This document shows positions 1 through 11,472 of a stretch of 64,000 nucleotides of DNA, one piece after another. This DNA is from Persicaria tinctoria. Lineage: Eukaryota > Streptophyta > Magnoliopsida > Caryophyllales > Polygonaceae. Numbering within the stretch: the first letter of the stretch is position 1; each line of letters starts with the position of its first letter. The position numbers were made by a program, and so were the translations under genes. The stretch is taken from NCBI GenBank assembly GCA_037127255.1, contig JBANSL010000001.1:32576001-32640000 (forward strand), written 5' to 3'. Below the pieces are notes generated by a model, which worked only from the letters and a program-made list of their open reading frames with translations, did no database searches and was not told where the DNA came from.

Positions 1-810
1 CTGTCTCAGGATCAGTATGCTCCGCGAGATTGTGGACTGTGTCAGTATGACATCTTGCAATCTTGTTGTCACACCTAGCGATCCTGTCATGAAGGTGAGT
101 GCTCAAGCATGCAAACTAGTTTCATATCCTACTCTGTATCGCATTTTCGTAGGGGCTCTATAGTATCTGACCTTCACTTGCCCTGACACATCCTACATTG
201 TTCAGCAGATCTGCTTGTTCATGCATGATCCTAGAGAGGGCCATTTTGCTGCACTCAAACATATCATTTGGTACGTTCATGGCACGCATTCCTTGAGTAT
301 CACCATTCAGCTGGCCCAGATCCCTCCATTATACCCTATACTAATGAGGACTAGGTTGGTTGTCCAAACACTCGCAGATCTATATCAGGCTATTGTGTGT
401 TTTTAACGACGCGTTGGTCTCCTGGTCCGTCAGTCGTTAGTTTGTCATCCCGAGATCCAGTGCTGAGGCTAAATACCGTAGGGTAGCCAATGTAGTTGTC
501 AAGTGTACCTGGTTGCGTAACCTTCTGTTCGAGCTATACTGCCCCCTTTCTCGTGCATCACTAGTCTACACCGACAATGTGTCTGCCACATATCCCGCCA
601 ATAATCCGGAGCAACATCAGCGCACCAAATACATCGAGATAGACATTCAATTTGTTCGTGAGAAGGTCATGCTTGGTCATGTTTGCATCCTTCACGTACC
701 ATTACCGTATCAGTATGTCGATATTTTTACCAAGGGTTTGCGACACCAACTTTTTCTTCAGTTTAGAGGCAGTCTCACTATTCTTTCTCCACCCGTTTCG
801 ACTGCAGGAG
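1..810 (+). pseudogene. Ty1/copia pol remnant (reverse transcriptase end and RNase H)
   Basis: The translation in shifting frames shows the 3' part of a copia polyprotein. Around 215-300 it reads DPREGHFAALKHIIWYVHGT, the segment between reverse transcriptase and RNase H. Around 440-520 it shows a decayed form of the SRSSAEAEYRA RNase H block. At 513-770 it reads VYTDNVSATYPANNPEQHQR followed by RTKYIEIDIQFVREK, the RNase H C-terminus of copia elements. No single frame is open across the region, so it cannot encode a working protein. The rest of the element lies to the left of the window. Confidence 0.85.
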
Positions 811-930
811 TGTAATAGCATGTATATATTATCTTAATTCCCCAACTTACCATACAAGTTATATAATCCATATATAAGTCCATTAATGAGAAAGGCAAAC
901 CCCAAGGGGGATTTATCCAATTGTGTGGGG
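811..930 (+). repeat. Probable 3' LTR fragment of the copia remnant
   Basis: Directly after the RNase H end the sequence TGTAATAGCATG starts with the TG expected of an LTR. A TATA-like ATATATAAG lies about 60 bp further on, as in short copia LTRs. No matching 5' LTR is in the window, so the right boundary is a guess. Confidence 0.45.
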
Positions 931-2159
931 CTCAATATAGAGGTCTCTGACGGCTCATCCTGGCTTGGTGTCGCTCTCGAATAAGGCGGGGATTCATTGG
1001 ATGCTTAGTGGCGGTGATAGCATGGGAAGGGGTTGTTGGGGGGCGGTAAGGTGTCACGGAGGGAGTTTTTTGGTGATTAAAATTTTTAGGAAGAGGAGAT
1101 TTTGTGTCTTTTGCTACTATTCGGGAAAAGAGGGGTGAAATGGCGAGGCAAAGGTGTTTGGATAGAAATGGGAGGGGTGGTGTATGTGTTTTGGTAAACA
1201 GGGAAGGTGAGGAGGGAATGGAGTAGAAGAGGTGAAGTGTGGAGAGGTTGTTTGAAAGATATGAGGAGTGGAGATACAGATGGAAATGCATTTGGGTTTG
1301 TTTTAAAGTAAACATGAAGATGGGACGGGAGGGGAGGTTGTGCTTCTGAACTGAAAACGAACGGAGGGAGGGGATGGGGTCCTGAAATTTGGTGTGGTTT
1401 GTTGCAGGCAAAAGGAAGCAAGGGTGAAAGTTGGGCATGTGGGTATTGAATTAAAAGGTGAGCTTTTTGCGTGTTGCTGCTTTGTTGCAATGGACAGAGG
1501 GATGTTTGTTATCTTTTCTTCTTTGGTTTCCTGTTGAGGACAAGGAAGAGGAAGCAAAGATTTTGTCTGATTGGGACTGGGCTCTAAAGGACAAAAATAG
1601 AGGGAGGTTGGTTTGGTTGGTAATGAAGTGGAAGAAGAAGACAAGATATGTGGTCTCCAACTCAAATTCAAAAAACCCAAAAAAACAAAAACTCCGAACC
1701 CTCTTCTTCGACCTAATCTCGACTCGATTTAAATTAAACTTTCATTTTTGAATAAAATAATGAAATCCAAAATATAAATAGTTTCAAGTCATGGAATAAG
1801 AAATCGGAATAAATCTGTCTTTAAAGTAAAAATCAAAGTTCATGCCGGAATCTGCTTCAAAGAATTAAATAAAATAATTTGCTCAAGAACGGAGATTTTC
1901 AAAATTTTCCGAACTTCTTAGAATTTAAATTGAATCCAAACAAATGTTAAATCATTTTGCGAACTTCTTTACATAATATTTGAATATTATGTTGTATGAA
2001 AATGAATACGTGTTATTCATTTTATGTTATGTGAAAATAAATAATATCATTTTTATATATCCATATTTATATCATTATATGTAAAGAAATCAAAATGGTT
2101 TAGATATAGAACTCGGAAGTTATGTGAGCATTAGCAAGTTTATGGTCTGATATAATGGT
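931..2159. other. Non-coding stretch; purine-rich block then AT-rich DNA
   Basis: From about 1000 to 1660 the plus strand is strongly purine-rich (many GGGAGG and GAAG runs), so the minus strand gives long Pro/Ser/Thr-rich reading frames. These look like composition artefacts rather than proteins. From 1740 to 2150 the DNA is AT-rich, with several short ATTTGAATATTATG-type repeats. I recognise no gene or element ends. Confidence 0.5.
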
Positions 2160-2179
2160 TACAGTGGTACATTAATGGA

Positions 2180-2634
2180 GTGTTCGTTTTTAGGTTCCAA
2201 TCCGAGGGAGACCTTGACTGGGTTCTAACTAGTGGTCCTTCGAGTGTGAAAGGGTCAAAGCCGCAGATTTTGAAGTGTTGGGAACCCGGGATGCCAATTG
2301 CTTGGTATGTCTTTGGTAAAATTCCGAGTTGGGTCTGCCTTCCGGATTTAAAACCTACTTTGTTCAACAATGACAGACTTAGTAGAATTGGTAGCTCCAT
2401 AGGGACTCCTGTATGTGTTGGCAGCAAAACAACAAAAGGAGAAAGGATTTCCTATGCGAGATTGCTTGTGGAAGTGTCAGCCGAAGAAGCGAGGACCTCG
2501 TTGATTGAGATTACCAACTCAAGAGGAGTCGTGTATCAGCAACATGTTGTTTTTTAGTGGTTTCCTGCGAGATGTGATGTTTGTGATAAATTTGGGCACA
2601 TTGAGGAGAGTTAATCCATGGCAAGGCAGCATAA
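2180..2634 (+). pseudogene. LINE-1 ORF1 fragment: DUF4283 domain and zinc knuckle
   Basis: The frame starting at 2180 reads FRFQSEGDLDWVLTSGPSSV, then LKCWEPGMP, IPSWVCLPDLKP and RISYARLLVEV. This is the order of conserved blocks in the DUF4283 (gag-like) protein of plant LINEs. A stop follows at about 2555. The next codons read CDVCDKFGHIEES, the start of a C-x2-C-x4-H-x4-C knuckle whose last cysteine is lost. The known role of the family is nucleic-acid binding in the retrotransposon RNP. The copy is truncated at the 5' end and broken by the copia insertion. Confidence 0.85.
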
Positions 2635-2656
2635 GATGAAAAACAGATGAACTCAA
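2635..2656 (-). repeat. 22-bp remnant of the copia 3' LTR
   Basis: These 22 bases are identical to 22068-22089, which lie within or next to the opposite LTR of the same copia element. RNase H sequence follows at once on the right and LINE-1 sequence lies on the left, so most of the 3' LTR and the RNase H tail were deleted. Confidence 0.6.
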
Positions 2657-4221
2657 TTTGCGAGATGAACTAACCAAGTGATTTCTGCAGCTTCTTGAGC
2701 CATAGCTCTATACTCCGCTTCAGCAGAACTCCTTGAAACAACAGATTGCTTCTTTGATTTCCAACTTATGGGTGATGTCCCTAACAAAATCCCATAGCCA
2801 CCAGCAGACCTCCTTGAGAAATGACAGGAAGCCCAATCAGAATTAGTAAAAGCTTGTAGAGTAGGATGATCATGGCCTTTTAACAAGATGCCTCTTCCAG
2901 AAGTAGCACAAATGTAACTCAATGTATGGATTAACGCATTCATGTGTGAGACACAAGGATGTTGCATGAATTGACTCAAAGTTTGCACAACAAAACCGAG
3001 GTCTGGCCTTGAATTGGTCAAAAAAATTGAGCTTACCAACAACAAAACGATACATATATGCCTCACTGTCATCCAAAGCTTCACTGTCATCTTGACGCAA
3101 CTTGTGATGGAGAGGCAAAGGAGTGTAACACTTGTGAGGCAAAGAAAATGGAAGATCATGAAGTAGCTCACAAGTGAACTTGTCTTGTGTTAAAGCAATC
3201 CCTGAAGGCAAATAAGACACCTCAAAACCCAAGAAGTAGCTGAGAGTACCTAGATCTTTGATGCTAAACACATGATCAAGGTGAGATTTGATATGATCAA
3301 TCTCTGCAGGGTCTGAACAAGTGATTAGTAAATCATCCACATAGACAACTATAATAGTGAGGTGCTTATCCCTTGACTTTGTGAACAAAGAAAAATCATT
3401 CTTTTATTGAACATAGCCATTGATCAACAAAGAATCAGTGAGTTTATGAAACCATTGCCTTGAGGCCTGTTTCAAATCATATAAAGACTTTTGAAGCTTG
3501 CAAACCTTATTTTCTGGATTAGGCAAACCAGGTGGCATCTTCACATATACATCTTTATGATGATTTCCTTGCAAAAAAGCATTACTGACATCAAGTTGGA
3601 AGATGGACCACCCCTTTGAAGCAGTAATAGAAATGACAGCTCGAATTGTAGCCATCTTAAGCACTGGAGAAAATGTTTCATGGAAGTCAATACCCTCCTT
3701 TTGTTTATAACCTTTGGCCACTAGCCTTTCTTTGTGTCTCTCAAGAGATCCGCCAGCCTTGAGCTTGACTTTAAACACCCATTTACATCCAATTTCTCTC
3801 TAACCAGGAGGAAGTGCAACAACCTGCCAAGTACCATTAGCCTGCAATGCATTGATTTCATTATTCATTGCCTTAATCAAATTTGGATCCTTAGAAGCTT
3901 CATAATAGGAGCGAGGTTCAGGGTATAGAGAAGCTTTGGACAAAAAAGTAAAATGTGTTGAGGGTAATAGATGTGGTTCAACAACAGATGAAGTAATGGT
4001 TGTGGTGGTAGAAAAGGCACAAACATAGTCATATAAGTAGGAAGGTTTGTGATGTTGTTTTGATGATCTTCTAACTTGGTCAATAGGAAGCTCAGGCTAT
4101 TGCTAATCTTGTGGACATAAGGGTGTTGAATCTGTGGACTGAGAGGATGACTCCGGGGATTGATGAAAAGAAGGTGTGGATGGTGAAGATGAATCAGATG
4201 TAGGGACATCTTGATCAACAA
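2653..4221 (-). pseudogene. Copia pol: reverse transcriptase and truncated RNase H
   Basis: The block 3404-3778 reads LVAKGYKQKEGIDFHETFSP, LDVSNAFLQG and KLQKSLYDLKQASRQW, the N-terminal half of the copia reverse transcriptase (RVT_2). The block 2870-3388 reads IVVYVDDLLITC, with the catalytic YVDD, followed by FLGFEVSYLPSGI. The block 2653-3171 continues to YICATSGRGILLKG, ISWKSKKQSVVSRSSAEAEY and EITWL, the RNase H start. RNase H ends there, so its last ~60 residues are missing. The three blocks are in different frames. The stretch 3877-4221 is the poorly conserved linker to integrase. Confidence 0.9.
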
Positions 4222-4233
4222 AAATGGCAGGAA

Positions 4234-4976
4234 TCAAATTGCAATTAGGTAAAAAAAATTTGAGGAAATATAGGTATCTGTATTTATGACAGGTAAAGTA
4301 GGTTTGTTTGTGTTTATGAATTGAAAGGGAAAGTGAGTCTCATGGAAAGTGACATCATGTGAAACAAGTACAGCTTTGGTCTTAAGGTCAAACACCAAGT
4401 AACCTTTCTTCCCATAGGGGTACCCAATAAACACACAAGGAGAGGCCCTGAGATCAAATTTGTGTCTGTTTTTGGGAGATGTATTGACAAAACAAAGGCA
4501 ACCAAATGTCTTTAAATGAGAATATGTAGGCTTGTGTTTGAAAAGAGATTCATAGGGAGAAATGTGTTTAAGAGAGGATAAAGGCATACGGTTTATAAGA
4601 TATGTAGCAGGAAGAAGGCAACCTCCCCAAAAACTGATGGGCAATTTGGATTGAAATAACAAAGACCTTGCAACTTTAAGAAGGTGTTTGTGTTTCCTCT
4701 TTGCAATGCCATTTTGTTGAGGTGTGTAGACACATGTGGTTTGATGCACAATGCCTTTTGTAAGATAAACATTTGTAGCAGTTCTATCACAAAATTCTTG
4801 AGCATTGTATGATCTAATAATGGAAAATGAGGTATTAAACTGGGTTTGAATGTTGGCAAAAGAAGACTGTAGAACAGACAATGCATTAGACTTGGTGGAC
4901 ATTAAATGTGTCCAAGTGCATCTGCTAAAGTCATCCATTATGGTCAAAAAATATTTATGTCCATCACGTGTAAGAT
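4234..4976 (-). pseudogene. Copia integrase, core and C-terminal part
   Basis: The frame reads [16 protein letters not shown], with the first catalytic Asp in DDFSR. It continues to CVYTPQQNGIAKRKHKHLL, where the third catalytic residue normally appears as NGVAERKHRHLL; here the expected Glu before R is Lys. YLINRMPLSSLKHISPYESL and FGCLCFVNTSPKNRHKFDLR follow, typical of the copia integrase C-terminal region. The frame is open for 237 codons. The N-terminal zinc-binding part lies on the far side of the hAT insertion, at 10985-11173. The Glu-to-Lys change suggests an inactive enzyme. Confidence 0.88.
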
Positions 4977-4984
4977 GTTTGAAT
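4977..4984. repeat. Left target-site duplication of the hAT element
   Basis: GTTTGAAT is repeated without mismatch at 10985-10992, directly outside the other terminus. An 8-bp duplication is the signature of the hAT superfamily. Confidence 0.92.
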
Positions 4985-5025
4985 TAGGCTTGATATACGA
5001 GCCGAGCTCGAGCTCGAGCTCAAAT

Positions 5026-5150
<125 letters not shown>

Positions 5151-5249
5151 TCAAGTTGGTCTAGAACTCGAGCTCGGCTCGATGAGCTCGTTTGTCCTCG
5201 AGCCCGAACTCGAGCTCGAACTCGGGCTCGACGAGCTCGTTATGACTCA

Positions 5250-5866
5250 AATATTCAAGCTGCAAGGTTACATTCCATGATTAAATTCCAACAGCAACAT
5301 TCCAAACATACTTCAACAATTCAACAATCAAGCAAGATTAAAGTTCAACATTCAAGCAACACTACAACAGAAATTAAAATTAAAACATACATCAACAATT
5401 CAACATTCAAAGTGAAATTAACGCAGTAGCAAAGTGAAGTTAACACCATTACAACATTACAACAGCAGCAACATCACAGCATCAACAGCATTCCAACAGC
5501 AACACACCATTACAACAAAATAAATTGCTTGGAAACACCATTACAGCAAACACCATTACAACAAACAACACCATTGAATGTTGGAAACACCATTACAGCA
5601 TCACAACAGCACAACAAGCAGCAGCATCATACCATTATAGCAAACCCCATTACAGCATCACAGCAGCAGCAGCAGCATGCCTAATTACATCAGCAGCTTG
5701 AAGTAAATAAAATAGAGTAAAATTGAAGTAAATAAAAAGTCCAGCAGCAGCACCATTGATTGTTCGAGTAAAATCGAGTAAATAAAATGAGAGATGGAAT
5801 TTACAGCAGCTTGAAGGAACTAAAATCATATAACTAAAATGCAATAAAATGAGATATGTAATTACC
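5250..5866. other. hAT 3' non-coding region, CA-rich low complexity
   Basis: Downstream of the transposase stop (minus strand) the DNA is made of loosely repeated AACACCATTACAGCA and CAACAATTCAACA words. No reading frame of note is present. It is probably the 3' untranslated and subterminal part of the transposon. Confidence 0.6.
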
Positions 5867-7906
5867 TTAATTTGAATCATCTAGGCATTGCAAATCGAGT
5901 AAATCAAAATCAGACTTAAACCAATTCCGTCCACATACAAGTGCTTCTAATGTTTCATCACCCAAAGAGCATCGATCATCCCCAAGAACTCGACGCCCAG
6001 TGCTAAAGGCCGATTCGGAAGACAAACTAGTTATCGGAACAACCATAATATCCCGAGCCATCTGGGATAAGATTGGAAAGCGTGTCACATGTTGCTTCCA
6101 GTGGTTCAAGATATCAAAACATTTTCCACCTGCATCCAACCCGTCATCGATATATTTATCAATCTCTTTTGTAGATGGATGTGCACTAGATTCGTTCTTC
6201 AACCATTCTTGAAAATCCACCATATCTTGTTCTCCTACACTACTGATTTCTCCTTCAACGGAATCAGACATACCGGTTCCAGCCATATTGTTCCTAGAGT
6301 ATTCTTCGAAGAGTGCATTCAATTCACGCATAACATATTGAACCTTACCTTCAACATTTTCTGCTCCATATAGCTTCTCGAACACGAATTCGATCCATTC
6401 AATCTTCTTGTGAGGATCCAACACTAGAGCTATTATCATCAAAAGATTGGTGTCCTGCCATACTTATCAAATTTCAATTTCATTTTCTGAACCATTGTTT
6501 TCATGAACGGTCTTTGATCTTTCTCATATTCATCTGGGAGTTGCTTGATCTTCCAAATTTCAGGAAAATACAAATTCGAAATTACATAATCCCTCCCCGA
6601 GAAGAGTTCTGTAACATTGTTGAAAACAGCCAGAAACTTGCAAACATATCCAGCTATTTTCCACTCCTCTTCAGATGGTGCCAATGTATAAGAAGTGTCT
6701 CTAATGGCATACCTTGGGAAAACATCTTTGAATATAAGTGCCCTCTCTAACATATGGTAGGTGGAGTTCCATCGGGTTGGAACATAAAAAATCAACTTCT
6801 TATTGGTTGACAAGCCCATGTTCTTCACAACTTCATTCCATTTGTGAAGACGAGAAGGGGTCAATCTGATGTACCTCACACTATCACGAACTTTATCAAT
6901 AAAGCCCTTGAGAGCTTCCAACCCATCTTGCACCATGAGATTCAAGATATGTGCACAACATCTAACTTGCAAGATCTTCCCGTCAAAGTAGAGAGCACAT
7001 CTGGACTCAAATTGTTCTTTCAGAGATCGAGTGGCCGTATCATTTGAAACTGCATTGTCGAATGTAATTGAATAAACTTTATCTTCAAGACCCCATTCAG
7101 ATAGGCAGTCAGATATTTTATCAGCAATGGAAACTCCCGTGTGCAGTGGGGGCAACAAACAGAAATTTAAGAAGCGATTTTGCAACTTCCACTCCTCATC
7201 AACATAGTGCCCAGTGATGCACATATACGATTTGGTTTGCTTAGAAGTCAACAAATCTGAAGTTAAGCTAACCCTTCCAACATTTGCAAAACTTGCCTTC
7301 ATCTTTTCCTTTTCTTCTTTATACAGCTTCATTACACGAGCTTTAATACAAAGACGTCCAACTGGCTCATACCTTGGGTTAAGCATCTTGTTGTGAATTC
7401 TAAACCACTTATGCTCAACCATAGAAAATGGATACTCATGAACCATTATCATCTTCGTTGTAACATCATAGACTCCTTCCTTATCATACTTGCAAGATGT
7501 CAACGAACCACTTCCTGCAGAATCGAAGCTCAACATTGTCGGTTGAGATCCACCTTTACCTTTACCCAAAAGTAGAGTTTTTTTTTGTCAGTACAAGAAT
7601 TCACATGACTTATGTAGGAAGATGTGTGTCCTCCTTTCCTAACCGTCATCTTGAGGCCACAATAGTTGCATTTCACAAACTTTTTGCCTTTCTCTTCAAC
7701 TTCAGTCACCTCATCCCAAATCTGCGCCGTCTTTTTTCTCTTCTTACCAACCATATTCCCAGTCATTTATGTTGCCTCGTCAACTTTATCATTCGAAGGA
7801 GCTGTGGCAGAAGCCCTATGTCGACTGATTCATTGACACCTTGAGACTCATTGACATTTGGAGACTCGTTGACATTTGGAGACTCATTGACATTTGGAGA
7901 TGACAT
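5867..7906 (-). pseudogene. hAT transposase (BED zinc finger, RICESLEEPER-type), frameshifted
   Basis: Three successive frames make one transposase. A likely start at 7906 begins with a short SPNVNE tandem repeat. The block 7530-7766 has the BED finger, IWDEVTEVEEKGKKFVKCNY then CGLKMT and HVNSC. The block 6439-7569 has the RNase H-like core with LTSDLLTS, ITFDNAVSND and RCCAHILNLMVQDGL, where the first two are the usual catalytic Asp regions. It is followed by PTRWNSTYHMLERAL. The block 5867-6442 carries the C-terminal hAT dimerisation domain, PITSLSSESAFSTGRRVL, with the expected Glu. The last two blocks overlap by four bases in different frames, consistent with a single-base indel near 6442. 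Another frame change falls near an A run at 7575. Transposase would cut and rejoin the element ends; this copy is broken. Confidence 0.9.
7838..7906 (-). repeat. 18-bp tandem repeat in the transposase N-terminus
   Basis: About four copies of GACTCATTGACATTTGGA lie head to tail. On the minus strand they encode SPNVNE repeats directly after the probable transposase start codon. Confidence 0.75.
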
Positions 7907-8129
7907 AATTAACAAATAAATTATCATCACAAATCAGAATTCACCGTCTACAAATTGACATTGAAAAACTTTACACATCCATAATATAAATGAAGTAAAA
8001 CAAATTGCTTGTAATTGCTTGACTTACTTGGTCAATAAGGGACATTATCGCCACATATAAGAAGCTCAACTCTTTGTTTGTTTATCCAATAAGCTGGTAA
8101 CTGGTAAGATGAAGCAAAACAGATTCATA

Positions 8130-8321
8130 GCCAACAAACTCATTAATCAACAACAAACTCATCAGATTCGTAGCCAACAAAGCTATCAGATTCAAAGCTA
8201 ACAAAGCTATCAGATTCAAAGCTAACAAAGCTATCAGATTCAAAGCTATCAGACTAATTTGTATCCAACAAACTCATTAAGCAACAACAAACTCATCAGA
8301 TTCATAGCAAACAAAGGTAAC
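8130..8321. repeat. 24-bp minisatellite, left part
   Basis: Repeats of AGCTATCAGATTCAAAGCTAACAA (24 bp here, given as one unit split AGCTATCAGATT / CAAAGCTAACAA) run through this stretch. The same array continues at 10153-10335, so the solo LTR inserted into the minisatellite. Confidence 0.8.
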
Positions 8322-8509
8322 TGTTAGTAGGAGGAAATCGATTTTAATATATAATAAAATAGATCAAAGCAAACCAGATTTCGTCCCGTGCAAATAATTA
8401 CAAGACTTCCTCCTCATGTAGAAGTGGGAAGTCAGGATCGATCCACGAGGAAGTGTGTCAGCGGATCCTAGGCAGCAGATAAATCTCACGGACAGAAGTC
8501 GACCACAGA

Positions 8510-8730
8510 TGCTCGATCTCGACTAGGGTTAGTCGACAGAAGATCGGACAAGTCGAAGCAAGTAGCAGCAGTCAATGGATGTTGTCGATATCGATGAGTT
8601 TTACTCGATATCGAGTAAACTTTGTCGACATCGAGGAAGGCTTTGTCGAGTTCCTGCAGTTCAGAAGCTACGGCGATCTAGGATCGAATGTCAGAAGTCG
8701 ATATCGACCAAAATTGGTCGAGATCGAGGA
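8510..8730. repeat. TCGA-N2-TCGA motif cluster, downstream side of LTR-A
   Basis: Motifs start at 8513, 8585, 8605, 8625, 8698 and 8718. The three at 8585-8634 are exactly 20 bp apart, and the pair 8698/8718 is 20 bp apart. Confidence 0.85.
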
Positions 8731-9318
8731 AAACAGAAACTTTGAACGAAATAAAATAAAGAACAAGGGTTTTGTGAAACTCGAAATAAACTATGTGAAA
8801 TAAAACTTCCAAGATTGGGGTTTGCGACAACGATAACCAAACATGAATAAGGCAAGATAAATAATGATCATGAAAATCGCATCGAAGGATTAAGCTTTCG
8901 CCTTTTCCAACAATTAGACAATTCTTTCAAGAAACCCTAATTGTATCTACCGATTTTAGGTTTACAATCCAAGTTGTTAGCATGGATCTCCATTGAATGG
9001 GTAATAAACACATAAAATGTAGTAGATGCTCAAAACATTTTAAAGGTCGGATCTTTACCTCAAATACGCATGGCTATTGTCGGGCTCACCCCAACCCTAG
9101 AAGTGGATGGACTACTCGCGCCTCATCGCAAGGAAAGACATCAATAATAAAAGGAAATAAACTTGCATTATTAAAACTAAATAGAGCTTACAACCAAAGG
9201 AAGCCAATTCCGCTCTCTCTTCACAAACTCCTTTTGGCCTCCACTCTCTCTCTCTCTCTACTCTCTTCTCTAGCTTGGAATTGTGTGATGGAATGAATAA
9301 AAATCCATCCCTATGGGC

Positions 9319-9330
9319 TTTATTTATAGG
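9319..9330 (-). promoter_or_regulatory. TATA box of LTR-A
   Basis: CTATAAATAAAG on the minus strand lies at the same place as in the other LTRs of the family. It marks the probable start of LTR transcription toward lower coordinates. Confidence 0.6.
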
Positions 9331-9577
9331 CTTCCAATCCTTGCTAATCAAGGAAAGAAATCTCTATCTATATTTAAAGATAAAACTTTAATAAAAGAAA
9401 CATTTATCTTAAAAGGAAATATATCTAAAACATCTAAATATCTTCATGTGTGGATAAATCCTCTCTCCATGCATAGGTCTTGATAAAACTTGATAGACTC
9501 GGACAACTTCGAACCCAAGCAAGCCCAATTCGTAATCGGACAGCCCAACCGCGTAACCCGGCCCAGGAGAGTTTTAC

Positions 9578-9945
9578 TCGATATCGAGTAATTTCCTCGA
9601 TATCGAGGAGAAGTGTCGTCGATATTGGGTTGCTGGTTTGCTCGAATAACTGCTTCTCGATTTGGCTCGGACAAGTGCTTCTCGTCTTGTCGATATCGAG
9701 CAATTTCATCGATATCGAGGAAGTGTTGTCGGTCTCGGCTTGTCTGGTCAACTCGAGCAGCTCTTCCTTGGATCCTCGATCAGGTGTGGCTGCTGGACTT
9801 AGTCGATATCGAGGAGATTCCTCGACATCGAGTAAAACTGCAACTCAAGTTGGCTTTTCTACTCTGTTTCTCGATTAGGCTTCTCCTCGATCATGCTTTG
9901 CCCGGACTTCTTTAGTCGATATCGAGGAAAAGTACTCGATATCGA
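9578..9945. repeat. TCGA-N2-TCGA motif cluster, upstream side of LTR-A
   Basis: Pairs of TCGATATCGA and variants occur with starts 19-20 bp apart, for example 9578/9597, with further pairs near 9695, 9800 and 9915. They lie upstream of the TATA box in the transcription direction (U3). Confidence 0.85.
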
Positions 9946-10152
9946 GTAAGGCCCAGCTTCCGTCTTTGCTTCTTGGTTTTGTCCCGGAATGGCTCCAAAT
10001 TCTGTAATATTAAACCAAAACTTATGTAGACCTATATTTCTTGCAAATAAGCATATATTACATAAATTCAACATATTCCCAGCCCGAAATATGCAAAGTA
10101 TATAGAACATGGAGTTAAAATGTGCATTTCAACATGGCTATTTTAGTGGACA

Positions 10153-10984
10153 TCACTAACAAAGCTATCAGATTCAAAGCTAACAAAGCTATCAGATTCA
10201 AAGCTATCAGACTAATTCGTAGCCAACAAAGTCATTAATCAACAACAAACTCATCAGATTCGTAGCCAACAAATCTAACAAAGCTATCACATTCAAAGCT
10301 AACAAAGCTATCAGATTCGTAGCTAACAAAGATACCAAAACACACCAACAAATGGAGCCGAAAATCAGCTCACCGGTGGTGCTATCAGATTGTGCCAGAG
10401 AAATAGAAACACAGGGGACGAAGGCTGCTATCAGATTCTACAGATGGAGCCAAAAATCAAATCCAAATAGGCCGCACCGTCGGACACAAAACAGAGAAGA
10501 GCAACAACGAACACAGCCGGACAGAGGCAGCACCGCCGAAAGGACGACGGTTGACGGCTTGAGGGTGACGGAACTCGGCTCTACACAATACACATAGCAG
10601 ACAGAGGAGAGCAACAACGAACACCGCCAGACAGAGGCAGCACCGCTGGACGGATGACGGTTGACGACTTCACTGCTTGAGGGTGACCGGTGACGGAACT
10701 CGGCTCTACACAGACATAGTACACAACAGCCAGATTTAGGGTTTCATGTTTGGAAATGCCGAAATGGGGATGACGGGTGAGTGAATGTTTGAAACACACA
10801 TTCTAATTGAGGGTAATTTTGTCCATTCAAGTGGGTTACGAGCTGGTCAACTACTCGAGCTCGATTCGAGCTCATGAATAGGCTCAAACTCGGCTCATAT
10901 ATAAATTCGAGCGATCCCGAGTCGAGTTTTTACCGAGCCGTGCCCGAGTCGATCCCGAGCTACTTGACTCATGTATAAAGCCTA
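10153..10984. other. hAT right (5') non-coding end, minisatellite and GAGCTCG array
   Basis: The 24-bp minisatellite continues to about 10335. From 10350 to 10740 two related copies of a segment with CAACGAACACAGCC and GACGGTTGACG words lie about 115 bp apart. From 10845 the subterminal repeats GAGCTCGATTCGAGCTC and CCGAGTCGA lead to the right inverted repeat. I see no convincing reading frame. Confidence 0.6.
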
Positions 10985-10992
10985 GTTTGAAT
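10985..10992. repeat. Right target-site duplication of the hAT element
   Basis: GTTTGAAT, identical to 4977-4984. Confidence 0.92.
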
Positions 10993-11173
10993 GGCCCTCA
11001 TGTGTCAATATGGATAAGTTCAAAAGGAAATGAAGTATTTGAGGCGCTGTGTGGAAAGGATCTTCTGTGTTGTTTTGCTTGAGGCCAAACTTGACAAAGC
11101 AAAAGAGATTTGGATTCAATAGATATTATTACATCATCAATGTGATACAATGGATCAAAGGGCATGTGTCTGT
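10985..11173 (-). pseudogene. Copia integrase, N-terminal zinc-binding fragment
   Basis: This short piece lies between the hAT and gypsy insertions. On the minus strand it reads DTCPLIH.., then weak similarity to the region between the integrase zinc finger and catalytic core, ending at LTHEGHSN. It links RLGH at 20326-20373 to the core starting at 4976. Frames are disturbed. Confidence 0.6.
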
Positions 11174-11472
11174 TGTGCGGAGGAAATCAAGTATGAAATA
11201 TAACAAAATAGATCAAACCAGATTCAGGCCCACGCAAATAAATACAAGACTCCTCCAATGCAGTAATGGGAAGTCAGGATCGAATCCACGAGGAAGCGTG
11301 TCAGCAGATCTCAGGTAGCTGTAAATCTCACAGACAAAGCAGCAGAAAGACAACAACACATAAACAAAGGGGCACAGAAATAAAACAGAAAAGAACAAAC
11401 AAAAGCAAAGATCAAAACGAAAACAGAAAAGGCAAAGCAAAGCAGAAACAAAAGCGAGGACACAGAAGCTAC

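Larger units (their letters stand above)
8322..10152 (-). mobile_element. Solo LTR of an Athila-like gypsy family (LTR-A)
   Basis: This 1.83-kb stretch starts TGTTAGTAGGAGGAAATCG and ends ATTTTAGTGGACA. It follows the LTRs at 11174-13243 block by block: the GTCAGGATCGA..CCACGAGGAAG block, the TCGGGCTCACCCCAACCC block, a TATA box and a conserved end CATGGC. No internal region adjoins it on either side, so it is a solo LTR left by LTR-LTR recombination. Flanks GTAAC and CTAAC may be an imperfect 5-bp target duplication if the right end is placed three bases later. It carries two clusters of TCGA-N2-TCGA motifs. Confidence 0.85.

Noticed and set aside
931..1680. Pro/Ser/Thr-rich minus-strand frames as a possible cell-wall protein
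   Set aside because: Three overlapping frames are open in different phases in the same purine-rich DNA, which indicates a composition artefact.
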